Positions 35,520 through 44,527 of a stretch of 64,000 nucleotides of DNA are shown here, piece by piece. Each line of letters begins with the position of its first letter. Position 1 is the stretch's first letter. The notes under the pieces are model-generated. The model ran no database searches. It had not been told where the DNA came from and saw nothing but the letters and a program-made list of their open reading frames with translations. The stretch is from Paenibacillus auburnensis (GTDB taxonomy: Bacteria; Bacillota; Bacilli; Paenibacillales; Paenibacillaceae), in assembly GCF_927798115.1 (NCBI RefSeq), contig NZ_CAKMMG010000009.1, positions 124,001-188,000 on the forward strand, written 5' to 3'. Position numbers and translations under genes: made by a program.

Positions 35520-38500
35520 GTGAAAATAAAAAAGAGATCAAGACATTTGATCGTGGCATTAGTTTTTATCCTGATCATCAGTAATTTCTATGGTATACCA
35601 TACGTTGCCCGGGCACAGGCTTCAGGCCCACTTGATACAATCATCGAAGATACGCTGGAACCTGCCGGGAAATACGTTTCACTCATAAATAGCAATGGGA
35701 TTGGCATTTCCGAAGTGGATAATAGCAACGGGCAATGGCAGTATAATGCCGGGGGGTTATGGTTGTCTATTGTGGCACCAGGTTCTGGCAAGATTGCCGT
35801 CTTCGGCAGAGATGTGATGATCCGTTTTGTTCCGAAGAAGGACTGGAATGGGACTACGCAAATCAAGTACCGCAGCTGGCTTGCTTCAGGAGAGTATAGC
35901 GGTAATTATGTAAATGTAAGCGCTGAATATACCGGGGATACGGGGAGTTATAGTGAACTGGAGCAAGCTGCGCAGATCGTGGTTACACCTGTTAACGACG
36001 CTCCTTATATTTCAGAGTCCAGCGGTAGTACTTATCTTGATTTTGACGGTAAAGGATATGTTACGATTCCGGATCTAAACATATATACCAATTCACTTAC
36101 GATCGAAACCTGGGTAAATGCCAGCAGTGCTCCAACGTGGGCCCGTATTTTCGATACTTCGTATGGACCTGATAACTTTAATTTACATCTTACATTTGAA
36201 GGAAGTACGGGGAGGATAGCCCTTGAAGCATTACCGCAAAAGGGGGCGAGAATTAAGGCCTATATGGTAAAAACGACAGAGCAGCTGCCTTTGAACCAAT
36301 GGGTTCATGTAGCCGCTGTTTACAACGCTGTAGAGAAAAAGGCCTATATCTATTGGAATGGGATTCTGAAAGGCAGCGGTTTTATGGATCTCACCGATAT
36401 GGCGAATGCCAGTGCCCAGAACTCTAATCTGCCGAGACCTTATAACTTTATCGGTGAGAGTACATGGTCCCAGGATGCCAATTATGTTGGCGGTATGAGG
36501 GATTACCGGATATGGAAAAAGGCTAAGACCCAGGCGGAGATTGAAAGCCAGATGAACACCAGCCTTACGGGATCTGAGGCTAATCTGATGGTTAATTATA
36601 AGTTCAATAATGCTAACGATGGAGCGGTAGCCAAGGACTCCTCTACAGGCGTAAGGAACGGAAATATCATCAGCGGGAAATGGCAGTCCAGTATAGGGTT
36701 CAACTCCAATCTGGTGACATCAGTCAATACCCCTGTATCGAAGCCGTTTAAATTGACAGATGTGGACGCCGGAGATGTGCTTACGCTTTCTGCGACCTCG
36801 TCCAATACGTCTCTTTTGGCGAATGCCAATATCACATTTTCAGGCGAAGGCACGGATAGGAACATTAATCTGACTCCGACAGCAAACATGACAGGTACCT
36901 CTACCGTCACCGTCACCGTAAATGATGGAACTACTTCAAGCAAAAGTAGCTTTTTGCTGAGTGTTGTGGCCGGAAAATTTGACCTTAAATCCATTACGCC
37001 TTCTGTAGGTGTGATGACACCTGCCTTTAACCGCGGGATTATCTACAACAAAGTTCATGTACCCAACAAAAGCGGAAACAGCCCGAACAATAGCATCGAT
37101 ATAAATGTAGCAGCGGTGAATCCCGCTGATGTAAATGTAACCGCCTATGCCGACAATGGTTCTGGAGTAACCGTATCGGGAGCCTACCCGACGTTTACTG
37201 TAAGCGGCCTGGCAGTGGGTGTGTATAAGCCGGTGAAAATCAAAGTAGCTGATAAATTCTCAACCAATTTTAAGGAATATCAGCTTGATTTGATCCGCTA
37301 TCCGGGAAATGATGCTGATCTGGCTGCAGCGGACGGGCTGGCCTTGTCTAACTTGAGCGGTGGACAACCCATTGCCCTGTCTCCGGCCTACAGCAGCAAT
37401 ACCGGCAGCTATACCGCGACAGTCGAGAATAATGTGAGTTCGATTAAAGTAGATGTAATCAAATCCAGTCTATTTGCGGCAGCAACATTAAACGGGGCAA
37501 ACATTGGCTCTACGGAATCCGCTAATGCGACTGGAAATGTAAGCTTAGCCTACGGAAAGAATGTGATTTCCGTGGTCATTACCGCAGAAGACGGCAAGAC
37601 TCAAAAAACCTATACGGTTACGATTGTCAGAAAGCTGTCTGGCGATGCCAGTCTGACCAATCTAACCGCTTCACCGGCGGGTCTATCGCCCATCTTTAAT
37701 ACCAACCAGTCCGACTACACGTTGAAAGTTGCCAATGCTGTAACGACTGCAGAGTTCACCCCGACAGCGGCAGCAGATGCAGAATTAAAAGTGAACGGCA
37801 TAGCTCACCCGAGTGGAACGCCTTTCTCCATTACTGATCTTGCTGCAGGGAACAATAAGTATCAGATCGAAATAACGGCACAGGACGGAATAACGAAGAA
37901 GGTCTACAGCCTGGTCATTCTGCGTGCTCCTTCGGATGTTGCAGATCTGTCCGGATTAAGCGTTTCTTCAGGAACTTTAACACCGGCATTCAACAACAAT
38001 GAAACCGGTTATTCGGTTGAAGTGCCTTATCAGGTCTCTTCACTGGGTGTCACTCCTAAGCTGCTGGACGCTGCGGCAAGCCTGTCTGTGGACGGGAATG
38101 CACATCAGGACAATACAGCCTTCACCAAAAGCTTAAGTGTCGGGCTGAACACGGTCAAGATCGTTGTTACCTCACAGAGCGGAGCCCGTGAGAAAACGAC
38201 CCTTATCAATATTATCCGGAAGGCATCTTCCAATGCGGATCTGTCCAATCTGGTCCTTTCAAAAGGCGTGCTCAATCCTGTGTATGACAAGAATCAAACC
38301 GGGTATGCCGTTACCGTAGCTAACCAGGTATCTGAGCTTACGATAACGCCAACTCCTGAGGAACTCCAGGCAACGGTTAGTCTCAACGGCAACTTGATTG
38401 CGGGTGCCCAGCCAAGATTGGTCAATCTGCAAGTGGGAGTTAACGAATTCAATGTTCAAGTCACAGCTGAAGATGGGGTAACTTCAAAGAATTATGTATT

Positions 38501-41500
38501 GACGATTGTCCGCGAAGCCTCGTCCGATGCGGATTTAACCAATATTACCCTGTCCGGCAAGCCGCTGTCCGGCGGATTTGACCGTGCAACTTCGACCTAT
38601 TACGAATATATAGCAAACAATATTACCAGCATGACCGTTGCTGCGACTACAAGCGATCCGCAGGCCACCTATACCATCAACGGGCTTCAGTCTGCAAGGG
38701 GTGTGCCGCTGCAATTGGTTGTTGGTGAGAATAAAGTTACAGTAGTCGTTACGGCTGCTGATCAATCAACTACCAAGGAGTACACGGTAACCATCGTCCG
38801 TGCGGCTTCGTCGAATGCGAATTTACTAGAGTTAACGATGAAGGACTTATCGGACAATGCGATTGCTCTTACGCCGATTCAAGACACTTTAAGCTATACC
38901 GGGACTGTTGAAGATGAAGTATCTGTATCCAAGCTCAGTGCGGTTGTTGATGATGCGAATTCGAGCACATCCGTATTTGTGAATGGGGTATGGATCGAAG
39001 ATCTGAATGCTGTGCCTTTGACTACAGGACTGAATGTAATTGAAGTTAGAGTTACAGCGCAAGACGGGAGCATGAAGATGTATACCATTAATCTGGTGAG
39101 AAACCCGAATACAGATGCTTCGCTGTATAATCTGTTCGTTTCTCCTGGCGAATTAACACCAGAATTCCAGCAAGGCATCAGTGATTATTCTGTCCAAGTG
39201 GATAACAGTGTGGATAGCATGGATTTTTGGATTAATACTAATAACTGGGAAGCAAACTACACCCTGAAAAAGAACGGAGCTTCTGCAGGTGTAACTGGAA
39301 GCCGTGTGACACTGGATGAAGGGACGAATCAAATCACAGTAGAGGTTACCGCTGCAGATGCCAGTACCAAAAAAACCTATACAGTTACTGTGAATCGCGC
39401 CATTCTGCCGAAGGATTCCTCTCTAGCGAATTTGACCATCAGCTCTGTGAGAGGAACCGAGACTCTCAATCCTGAATTCTCGAGTGAAGTGTTCAAATAC
39501 TTCTTATCGGTACCTTATGAGGTAGATCAGGTAGACTTGGATGCGGTGAAAGGAGACCTGAATGCGCGGATTACCGTCAATGGTGTCACTGTAGATCAAA
39601 CGATGCCTATCCAGTTAGCAGAAGGCCTGAACATCGTAAACCTGAAGGTCACAGCGCAAGATGGAAAGACAGAAAGTGTCTATGAGCTGGATTTCACCCG
39701 GGAATCACGTTCTTCCAATGCTAATTTGAGCAGTATCGGTACAGATGTTGGGGTATTGGATCCTGCTTTTGATCCTGAAGTGACTAATTATACGGTAGAG
39801 GTAGAAAGTGATGTGAACTCTGTCGTTCTTACCCCGGTAGTGGCAGATGCAAAAGCGGGTAGCCAAATTACAGGAAGAGACGGAGCCTTGCCGGGGAATC
39901 TGGTAGAAGGCGACAATATATTTGATATTGTGGTCACAGCGGAGGACGGTACTGTAAAGACTTATACTGTAAATGTTATTAAGGCCAAGCCTGAACCTAC
40001 GCCAACGCCAACAGCAACACCGACGGAAGAACCGACGGCAACACCGACTCCGACAGCAGAACCGACAGTAGAACCGACAGAACTGCCGACAGCAACGCCA
40101 ACGGACGAACCCATAGTAACACCGACAGTAGAACCGACAACAATACCAACAGAAGAACCCATAGTAACACCAACGGTAGAGCCGACACCGGCAACGCCAG
40201 CGCCAGTAACACCAGCACCGGCAACGCCAGCGCCGGCAACACCAGCGCCGGCAACACCAGCACCGGCAACGCCAGCGCCGGCAACACCAGCGCCTGAAAC
40301 GCCAGCACCGGCAACGCCAGCGCCGGCAACACCAGCGCCTGAAACGCCAGCACCGACAACGCCAGCGCCAGCAACACCAGCACCGGCAACGCCAGCAGCG
40401 GCAACACCAGCACCAGTAACACCAGCACCGGCAACGCCAGCACCGGCAACACCAGCACCAGAAACGCCAGCAGCACCAGTTGTGACTGCATCGACAGAGG
40501 AGATTACCGTGAAAGTAGAATCAGGACAACTGGGCCAGGGTTCTGTTCTGGCGGAAACGGTCATCCAACGTACTCAGGATACAGGTGGAATTCTGCATGA
40601 TGTAGTCAACTTCACAACAGAGCGTGTAGAGGAGGTTGTCCGGAAAATTACCGGATCTTCGGATAATACGGCGCGGATTATGATCCCGGATGAGAAAGAC
40701 CAGGTTGCGGACATCAATGTAAAGGTTCCTAAGGATGCTATTAAAACACTTGGTGACTCCAATGTGAACATGGAGGTCTTCACCGAGAACGTAAGAATTC
40801 TTATCCCGCAATCGTCATTAGACAATTTTACAGAAGATTTGTATTTCCATGTTGTACCGATCAAGGACCAGACACTGCGCAAAGAGGTTGAAGACCGGGC
40901 AAGAATTGAGCGGATTGTCAGAGAAATAGCAGCGGACAAGCAAATTGATGTGGTTGCCCGTCCAATGACTATTGAGACTAATATGCAGAGCAGACCGGTT
41001 ACGTTAACGCTTCCTCTGCGTGATGTGCAGCTGCCAAGTGGACTCCAGGAGAGAAAGGACTTCCTGGCGAATCTTGTGATCTTCGTCGAGCATAGTGATG
41101 GAGACAAGGAACTGATTAAGGCAACCGTAGTCGATTACAAAACAGGTGAGCTGGGTTTACAGTTTAAAGTAAACAAATTCAGTACATTCACCATATTGAA
41201 CATGGAAGGCTGGGAGCAGTATCTTGCCTCAGCGGAGGCTGCACAACAGCAACTTGCCGGTCACAAGGCATTCATCAACGGTTTTACCGATGGGACCTTT
41301 AAGCCGGACCATTCCATTACCCGTGCGGAAATGGCTGCAATTCTGGCCAGAAATCTTGGGTATGACCCATCCGCGCCGTTGGCTGCCTCTTCCTTCCCGG
41401 ATGTGAAGGATAGTCATTGGGCAAAGGGCGTAATTGAATTCGTCAAAGCGGCCGGATTGATGCAGGGTAATGACAAAGGCCAGTTCCTGCCGGATGCTCC

Positions 41501-41867
41501 TATCACCCGTGGAGAAATTGCCGCTATTGCATCCAGATTTAAGAAGCTGGACACTGCGGCCGTTACTTCCAGCGGGTTCAAGGATGCCGACAGCCACTGG
41601 GCTGCCAAGGAAATTGCGGCAGCAAGCAAGGCTAACATTATCAACGGCTATGGGGATGGTACTTACCGTCCAACAGGGAACCTGACACGCGCTGAAGCCG
41701 TGAAGATTGTCAACCGGCTGTTCGGACGCGGGCCGTTGTACGGTGTCACAACACCGACCTGGCCGGACGTTCCAGTGACAAATTGGGCGTATAATGAAAT
41801 TGAGGAAGCCTCCATTGATCACACGTTCACCGTGCGGAATGAAGGCGGAGAAACGCTTAGCCAATAA
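35520..41867 (+). CDS. Giant secreted SLH-domain protein with LamG, cadherin-like repeats and a Pro/Thr linker
   Basis: This 2115-aa surface protein has a GTG start, chosen because it directly precedes a basic, hydrophobic signal peptide ending near ARAQA. Order by residue: N-terminal beta-rich region (about 40-165); LamG/concanavalin-like domain (about 170-350, YLDFDGKGYVTIPD, WVHVAAVYN, GGMRDYRIWKKAKTQAEI); Ig-like region (about 390-490); nine or ten cadherin-like beta-sandwich repeats (about 490-1485), each opening with a S-[SN]-[DA]-A-[DNS]-L-x-x-L segment and closing with YTVTIVR-like strands; a Pro/Thr/Ala-rich linker (about 1487-1655); an unassigned beta domain (about 1656-1900); and three SLH domains (about 1910-2110). 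SLH domains anchor it to pyruvylated wall polymer. LamG and cadherin-like modules suggest adhesion or glycan binding. No catalytic motif is seen. Confidence 0.9.
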   Translation: MKIKKRSRHLIVALVFILIISNFYGIPYVARAQASGPLDTIIEDTLEPAGKYVSLINSNGIGISEVDNSNGQWQYNAGGLWLSIVAPGSGKIAVFGRDVMIRFVPKKDWNGTTQIKYRSWLASGEYSGNYVNVSAEYTGDTGSYSELEQAAQIVVTPVNDAPYISESSGSTYLDFDGKGYVTIPDLNIYTNSLTIETWVNASSAPTWARIFDTSYGPDNFNLHLTFEGSTGRIALEALPQKGARIKAYMVKTTEQLPLNQWVHVAAVYNAVEKKAYIYWNGILKGSGFMDLTDMANASAQNSNLPRPYNFIGESTWSQDANYVGGMRDYRIWKKAKTQAEIESQMNTSLTGSEANLMVNYKFNNANDGAVAKDSSTGVRNGNIISGKWQSSIGFNSNLVTSVNTPVSKPFKLTDVDAGDVLTLSATSSNTSLLANANITFSGEGTDRNINLTPTANMTGTSTVTVTVNDGTTSSKSSFLLSVVAGKFDLKSITPSVGVMTPAFNRGIIYNKVHVPNKSGNSPNNSIDINVAAVNPADVNVTAYADNGSGVTVSGAYPTFTVSGLAVGVYKPVKIKVADKFSTNFKEYQLDLIRYPGNDADLAAADGLALSNLSGGQPIALSPAYSSNTGSYTATVENNVSSIKVDVIKSSLFAAATLNGANIGSTESANATGNVSLAYGKNVISVVITAEDGKTQKTYTVTIVRKLSGDASLTNLTASPAGLSPIFNTNQSDYTLKVANAVTTAEFTPTAAADAELKVNGIAHPSGTPFSITDLAAGNNKYQIEITAQDGITKKVYSLVILRAPSDVADLSGLSVSSGTLTPAFNNNETGYSVEVPYQVSSLGVTPKLLDAAASLSVDGNAHQDNTAFTKSLSVGLNTVKIVVTSQSGAREKTTLINIIRKASSNADLSNLVLSKGVLNPVYDKNQTGYAVTVANQVSELTITPTPEELQATVSLNGNLIAGAQPRLVNLQVGVNEFNVQVTAEDGVTSKNYVLTIVREASSDADLTNITLSGKPLSGGFDRATSTYYEYIANNITSMTVAATTSDPQATYTINGLQSARGVPLQLVVGENKVTVVVTAADQSTTKEYTVTIVRAASSNANLLELTMKDLSDNAIALTPIQDTLSYTGTVEDEVSVSKLSAVVDDANSSTSVFVNGVWIEDLNAVPLTTGLNVIEVRVTAQDGSMKMYTINLVRNPNTDASLYNLFVSPGELTPEFQQGISDYSVQVDNSVDSMDFWINTNNWEANYTLKKNGASAGVTGSRVTLDEGTNQITVEVTAADASTKKTYTVTVNRAILPKDSSLANLTISSVRGTETLNPEFSSEVFKYFLSVPYEVDQVDLDAVKGDLNARITVNGVTVDQTMPIQLAEGLNIVNLKVTAQDGKTESVYELDFTRESRSSNANLSSIGTDVGVLDPAFDPEVTNYTVEVESDVNSVVLTPVVADAKAGSQITGRDGALPGNLVEGDNIFDIVVTAEDGTVKTYTVNVIKAKPEPTPTPTATPTEEPTATPTPTAEPTVEPTELPTATPTDEPIVTPTVEPTTIPTEEPIVTPTVEPTPATPAPVTPAPATPAPATPAPATPAPATPAPATPAPETPAPATPAPATPAPETPAPTTPAPATPAPATPAAATPAPVTPAPATPAPATPAPETPAAPVVTASTEEITVKVESGQLGQGSVLAETVIQRTQDTGGILHDVVNFTTERVEEVVRKITGSSDNTARIMIPDEKDQVADINVKVPKDAIKTLGDSNVNMEVFTENVRILIPQSSLDNFTEDLYFHVVPIKDQTLRKEVEDRARIERIVREIAADKQIDVVARPMTIETNMQSRPVTLTLPLRDVQLPSGLQERKDFLANLVIFVEHSDGDKELIKATVVDYKTGELGLQFKVNKFSTFTILNMEGWEQYLASAEAAQQQLAGHKAFINGFTDGTFKPDHSITRAEMAAILARNLGYDPSAPLAASSFPDVKDSHWAKGVIEFVKAAGLMQGNDKGQFLPDAPITRGEIAAIASRFKKLDTAAVTSSGFKDADSHWAAKEIAAASKANIINGYGDGTYRPTGNLTRAEAVKIVNRLFGRGPLYGVTTPTWPDVPVTNWAYNEIEEASIDHTFTVRNEGGETLSQ
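39985..40485 (+). repeat. In-frame low-complexity repeat coding the Pro-Thr-Ala linker
   Basis: Two blocks are present. The first has irregular (P-T-A/V/E) units coding TPTEEPT-like peptides. From about 40190 a 15-bp unit codes T-P-A-P-A, with GCGCC/GCACC synonymous variants. It resembles wall-spanning linkers and is prone to copy-number change. The reverse-strand open frame over it is a shadow. Confidence 0.9.
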
Positions 41868-41883
41868 ATTTATATCAAAAGAG

Positions 41884-41925
41884 AAAGGCCGTAGGTCACC
41901 TGTCGGGTGCTACGGCCTTTTTTTT
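41884..41925. terminator. Bidirectional intrinsic terminator between convergent genes
   Basis: AAAGGCCGTAG (41884-41894) pairs with CTACGGCCTTT (41910-41920). T-runs follow on the plus strand and a TTTCTCTTTT stretch follows on the minus strand. Confidence 0.9.
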
Positions 41926-41930
41926 GCATG

Positions 41931-42806
41931 TTAATTAAATTCGATTGTTAATGAGCTGGCGAAAGTTGTCCCTGGTGCCAGGCCGATTACGCCTTGCTTG
42001 TCCTGCAGTTCGCCATCGAACGTATCACCATCTGCGATACCCTGCCAAGGCTCGATGCATACAAAAGGTGCGTTTTTCGGCTGCCAGAGCCCAAGATCGG
42101 GGAAGCCCTTGAAGGTGACGATTACGCTTTTAGCTGTAAGCTTGCTTCTTAGCGCAATGCGCTCTGACTTCACATTCCGGAAGACCAGCGCGCCGTCAAA
42201 GAACATTTCATGGGAGAGCGGAAGAATGCGTTCCCCTTTCAGTACCGGCTCGCTTTTGCCGCTGATGACAAGACCGGCATCGCTCAGGAACAGGCGCTCG
42301 AGATTCTCCTGTTCCGAGAACTCCAGATAATAGTCCGTGATAGCGCCTTGTCCATCCACCGGGCAGTTGAAGGCCGGATGGGTACCGAGCTGGAAGAAGA
42401 TCTGCTGCTCATCGGTATTCTCCACGCGGTAGCTGATTTCAAGCGTGCTTCCGGTCAGGATGTAAGTAAGGAACAGCTTGAATTGATAAGGGTAGCTGGC
42501 GAGCGTCTGCTCATTCTGCGAGAGTGAGAAGACCGCATGTGTGTCGGTGGCTTCTACCAGTGTGAATTCACTGCGTCTGGCAAAACCGTGATTGCCGATC
42601 GTGTACGCCTTTCCGCCGGTCCGGATCTCTCCGTTCCGGGCTGCGCCAATAATCGGAAACAGCACCGGAGAGCAGCCTGTCCAATACTCCGCATCCCCGC
42701 TCCAGATATATTCATTGTCCGTATCGAGCCTTTTGAAGCTGACCAGCTCAGCCCCCAGTGTGCTAATGACAGCTTCGGCAGTTCCGCTGCGTAGTGTGGT
42801 GTTCAT
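41931..42806 (-). CDS. Aldose 1-epimerase family protein (LacX-like mutarotase)
   Basis: This 291-aa cytoplasmic protein interconverts sugar anomers, or has a related role. The galactose-mutarotase-like beta sandwich is shown by LGAELVSFKR and YIWSGDAEYWTGCSPVLFP near the N-terminus, NHGFARRSEF (catalytic His region), FQLGTHPAFNCPV with a His, and CIEPWQGIADG carrying the C-terminal Glu and Trp. AAAGGGGA precedes the ATG. It is monocistronic, convergent with the giant SLH gene and divergent from the amidase gene. The natural substrate cannot be read from the sequence. Confidence 0.9.
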   Translation of the reverse strand: MNTTLRSGTAEAVISTLGAELVSFKRLDTDNEYIWSGDAEYWTGCSPVLFPIIGAARNGEIRTGGKAYTIGNHGFARRSEFTLVEATDTHAVFSLSQNEQTLASYPYQFKLFLTYILTGSTLEISYRVENTDEQQIFFQLGTHPAFNCPVDGQGAITDYYLEFSEQENLERLFLSDAGLVISGKSEPVLKGERILPLSHEMFFDGALVFRNVKSERIALRSKLTAKSVIVTFKGFPDLGLWQPKNAPFVCIEPWQGIADGDTFDGELQDKQGVIGLAPGTTFASSLTIEFN

Positions 42807-42870
42807 TTGTCAGTTCCCCTTTCATCCTAGCTTCATCTCGTGATAGCTCATATTCTATCAAACTCTTCTG

Positions 42871-42886
42871 CAGTGTTGTAACACAA
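42871..42886. promoter_or_regulatory. Palindromic operator upstream of the amidase gene
   Basis: CAGTGTTGTAACACAA has the same GTGTT-NN-AACACAA core as the perfect palindrome at 44411-44426. It lies about 65 bp upstream of an extended -10, an activator-like position. The nearby PucR-family protein is a candidate ligand. Confidence 0.55.
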
Positions 42887-42942
42887 CGTGAATATTTACA
42901 AAAAATAATTATTACAGACTGTACAATGACAATAAAAAGGAT

Positions 42943-42951
42943 TGGTATAAC
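42943..42951 (+). promoter_or_regulatory. Extended -10 promoter of the amidase gene
   Basis: TGGTATAAC is an extended -10 element with no recognisable -35, about 50 bp before the ATG. A TACAAT at 42922-42927 is a weaker alternative. Confidence 0.45.
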
Positions 42952-43003
42952 ATATATAGAAAGCAATAATAACATGATGATCCGAAGCGGAGGGATATAT
43001 AAC

Positions 43004-44230
43004 ATGAAGCTGCAGCAGGTATTGGTGAACGGCGGGCGATTGAAGAATACCATTGAGGCTTTTGCCGATTTTGGACGTACGGATAATAATGGTGTAACCC
43101 GGCTGTCGCTTTCGGAGCAGGATGTACTGGTACGGAATTATTTCACCTCCTGTTGTGAAGAACTGGGGATGACAGTGAAGATTGATGATATGGGCACGAT
43201 GTATGCCACGCTTGCCGGCAGGGAAGAGGGTCCGCCGGTAGTGATCGGCTCCCATCTGGATACGGTGAAGAAAGGCGGCAGATTCGACGGGGTGCTCGGT
43301 GTTATCGCCGGACTTGAGGTGGTAAGAACTCTGGTAGATCATGGCATTACGCCGCGCCTTCCGGTGACGGTAATGAATTTCACCAATGAGGAGGGTGCGC
43401 GCTTCGAGCCTTCCATGATGGCTTCCGGCGTACTCGCGGGCAAGTTCGATAAGGCGGTGATGCTGAAGAAGAAGGATCCTGAAGGGACGACCTTCGAGGA
43501 AGCGCTGCTGGCGAGCGGCTATGCCGGGGAAGAGGCCAACCGGATCACCGAAGCGACGGCTTATCTGGAGCTGCACATCGAGCAGGGACCGGTGCTGGAA
43601 CGGGAAAATCTCACCATTGGCCTAGTCGACTGTGTGGTCGGGATGGCCTGTTATGAGATTGAAGTGACAGGTGAATCGGATCACGCCGGAACGACGCCGA
43701 TGGATATGCGCAAGGACGCTTTGTTTGCCGCCACTGATCTAATTACAGAGCTGCGGGCCAAGCTGGGCGTACTTGATTCCGAGCTGGTGTACACCATGGG
43801 CCGGATGAACGTGCTGCCTAATATTCATACAGTGATTCCGAATAAGGTGATTTTTACCGTGGAGGCAAGGCATAAGGACATGGATATCGTCCGTCAGGTT
43901 GAGGACATTATTATCGGTCTGCCGGAAGAGTTGCTGGGATGTTCTGTTCAGAAGACGAAGCTGTGGGGCCGCGACACCGTATGGTTTAATCCGCAGGTCT
44001 GTGAGCTTGTGGAGCAGGCGGCGGTAAAGCTGGGGTATTCCCATAAAAAGATGGCCAGCGGAGCGGGCCACGATGCCCAGTTCGTAGCCGGATTCCTGCC
44101 GTCGGCGATGATCTTCGTTCCCAGCGTTAACGGCAAAAGTCACTGTGAGGAAGAGCTTACCTCCTATGAAGAATGTGAAATGGGTGTGAATGTTGTGCTG
44201 GAGACGGTATTATCAGTGCTATCCAGCTAA
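43004..44230 (+). CDS. M20-family amidase/carbamoylase (N-carbamoyl-L-amino acid hydrolase or allantoate amidohydrolase type)
   Basis: This is a metallohydrolase of about 408 aa that releases ammonia or carbamate from N-carbamoyl amino acids, ureidoglycine-like compounds or similar amides. ATG 43004 has CGGAGGG at 42989-42995; the frame is open upstream to 42794, but that part overlaps the promoter. Di-metal ligands are visible: GSHLDTVKKGGRFDGVLGV, FTNEEGARFEPSMMASG, LHIEQGPVLE and SGAGHDAQF. SDHAGTTPMDMRKDAL is the dimerisation-domain signature of the subfamily. A terminator follows at 44301-44323, then ald. The shared palindrome with ald suggests common control of nitrogen scavenging. Confidence 0.9.
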   Translation: MKLQQVLVNGGRLKNTIEAFADFGRTDNNGVTRLSLSEQDVLVRNYFTSCCEELGMTVKIDDMGTMYATLAGREEGPPVVIGSHLDTVKKGGRFDGVLGVIAGLEVVRTLVDHGITPRLPVTVMNFTNEEGARFEPSMMASGVLAGKFDKAVMLKKKDPEGTTFEEALLASGYAGEEANRITEATAYLELHIEQGPVLERENLTIGLVDCVVGMACYEIEVTGESDHAGTTPMDMRKDALFAATDLITELRAKLGVLDSELVYTMGRMNVLPNIHTVIPNKVIFTVEARHKDMDIVRQVEDIIIGLPEELLGCSVQKTKLWGRDTVWFNPQVCELVEQAAVKLGYSHKKMASGAGHDAQFVAGFLPSAMIFVPSVNGKSHCEEELTSYEECEMGVNVVLETVLSVLSS

Positions 44231-44300
44231 CGCGTGTCAGTTAATATAACGCAGATGAGCCAGGCTTTCACAGACGGAAAATGAGAAATATATAACAAAG

Positions 44301-44323
44301 GACACCAGCGATGGTGTCTTTTT
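44301..44323 (+). terminator. Intrinsic terminator after the amidase gene
   Basis: GACACCA (44301-44307) pairs with TGGTGTC (44312-44318), with a GCGA tetraloop followed by TTTTT. Confidence 0.88.
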
Positions 44324-44410
44324 GGTGTGTGCCGGGCTGAGGCCAGTAGCTGTCAACCCTTGTCGGTTCAACGAATTTCGGGAGATGACGGTTGTGTTTT
44401 ACCACCTCCA

Positions 44411-44426
44411 TTGTGTTAAAACACAA
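44411..44426. promoter_or_regulatory. Perfect palindrome upstream of ald
   Basis: TTGTGTTAAAACACAA is a perfect 16-bp palindrome (18 bp with the flanking A/T pair), centred about 62 bp upstream of the ald -10 element. It shares 14 of 16 positions, including both inner half-sites, with the site at 42871. In Bacillus subtilis ald is activated by the PucR-type protein AdeR, so an AdeR-like regulator is the leading candidate. Confidence 0.6.
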
Positions 44427-44477
44427 TCATGGCAGATAATGTTTTTCTTTTTACCCAAAATGCAAACGGAATTGGTA

Positions 44478-44486
44478 TGTTATCAT
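44478..44486 (+). promoter_or_regulatory. Extended -10 promoter of ald
   Basis: TGTTATCAT is an extended -10-like element without a -35 match, as expected for an activator-dependent promoter. Confidence 0.4.
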
Positions 44487-44527
44487 TCTTTACATAAGAG
44501 ATCCACATAAGACGGGAGAGATGAACA

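Noticed and set aside
39962..40564. A minus-strand open frame coding a Val-Ala-Gly repeat protein
   Set aside because: It is the reverse complement of the Pro-Thr-Ala linker of the giant SLH protein, which has a complete, well-supported domain structure.
41931..42806. Assignment as galactose mutarotase of a galactose operon
   Set aside because: No galactose genes are nearby. Only the family (LacX-like aldose epimerase) can be supported.
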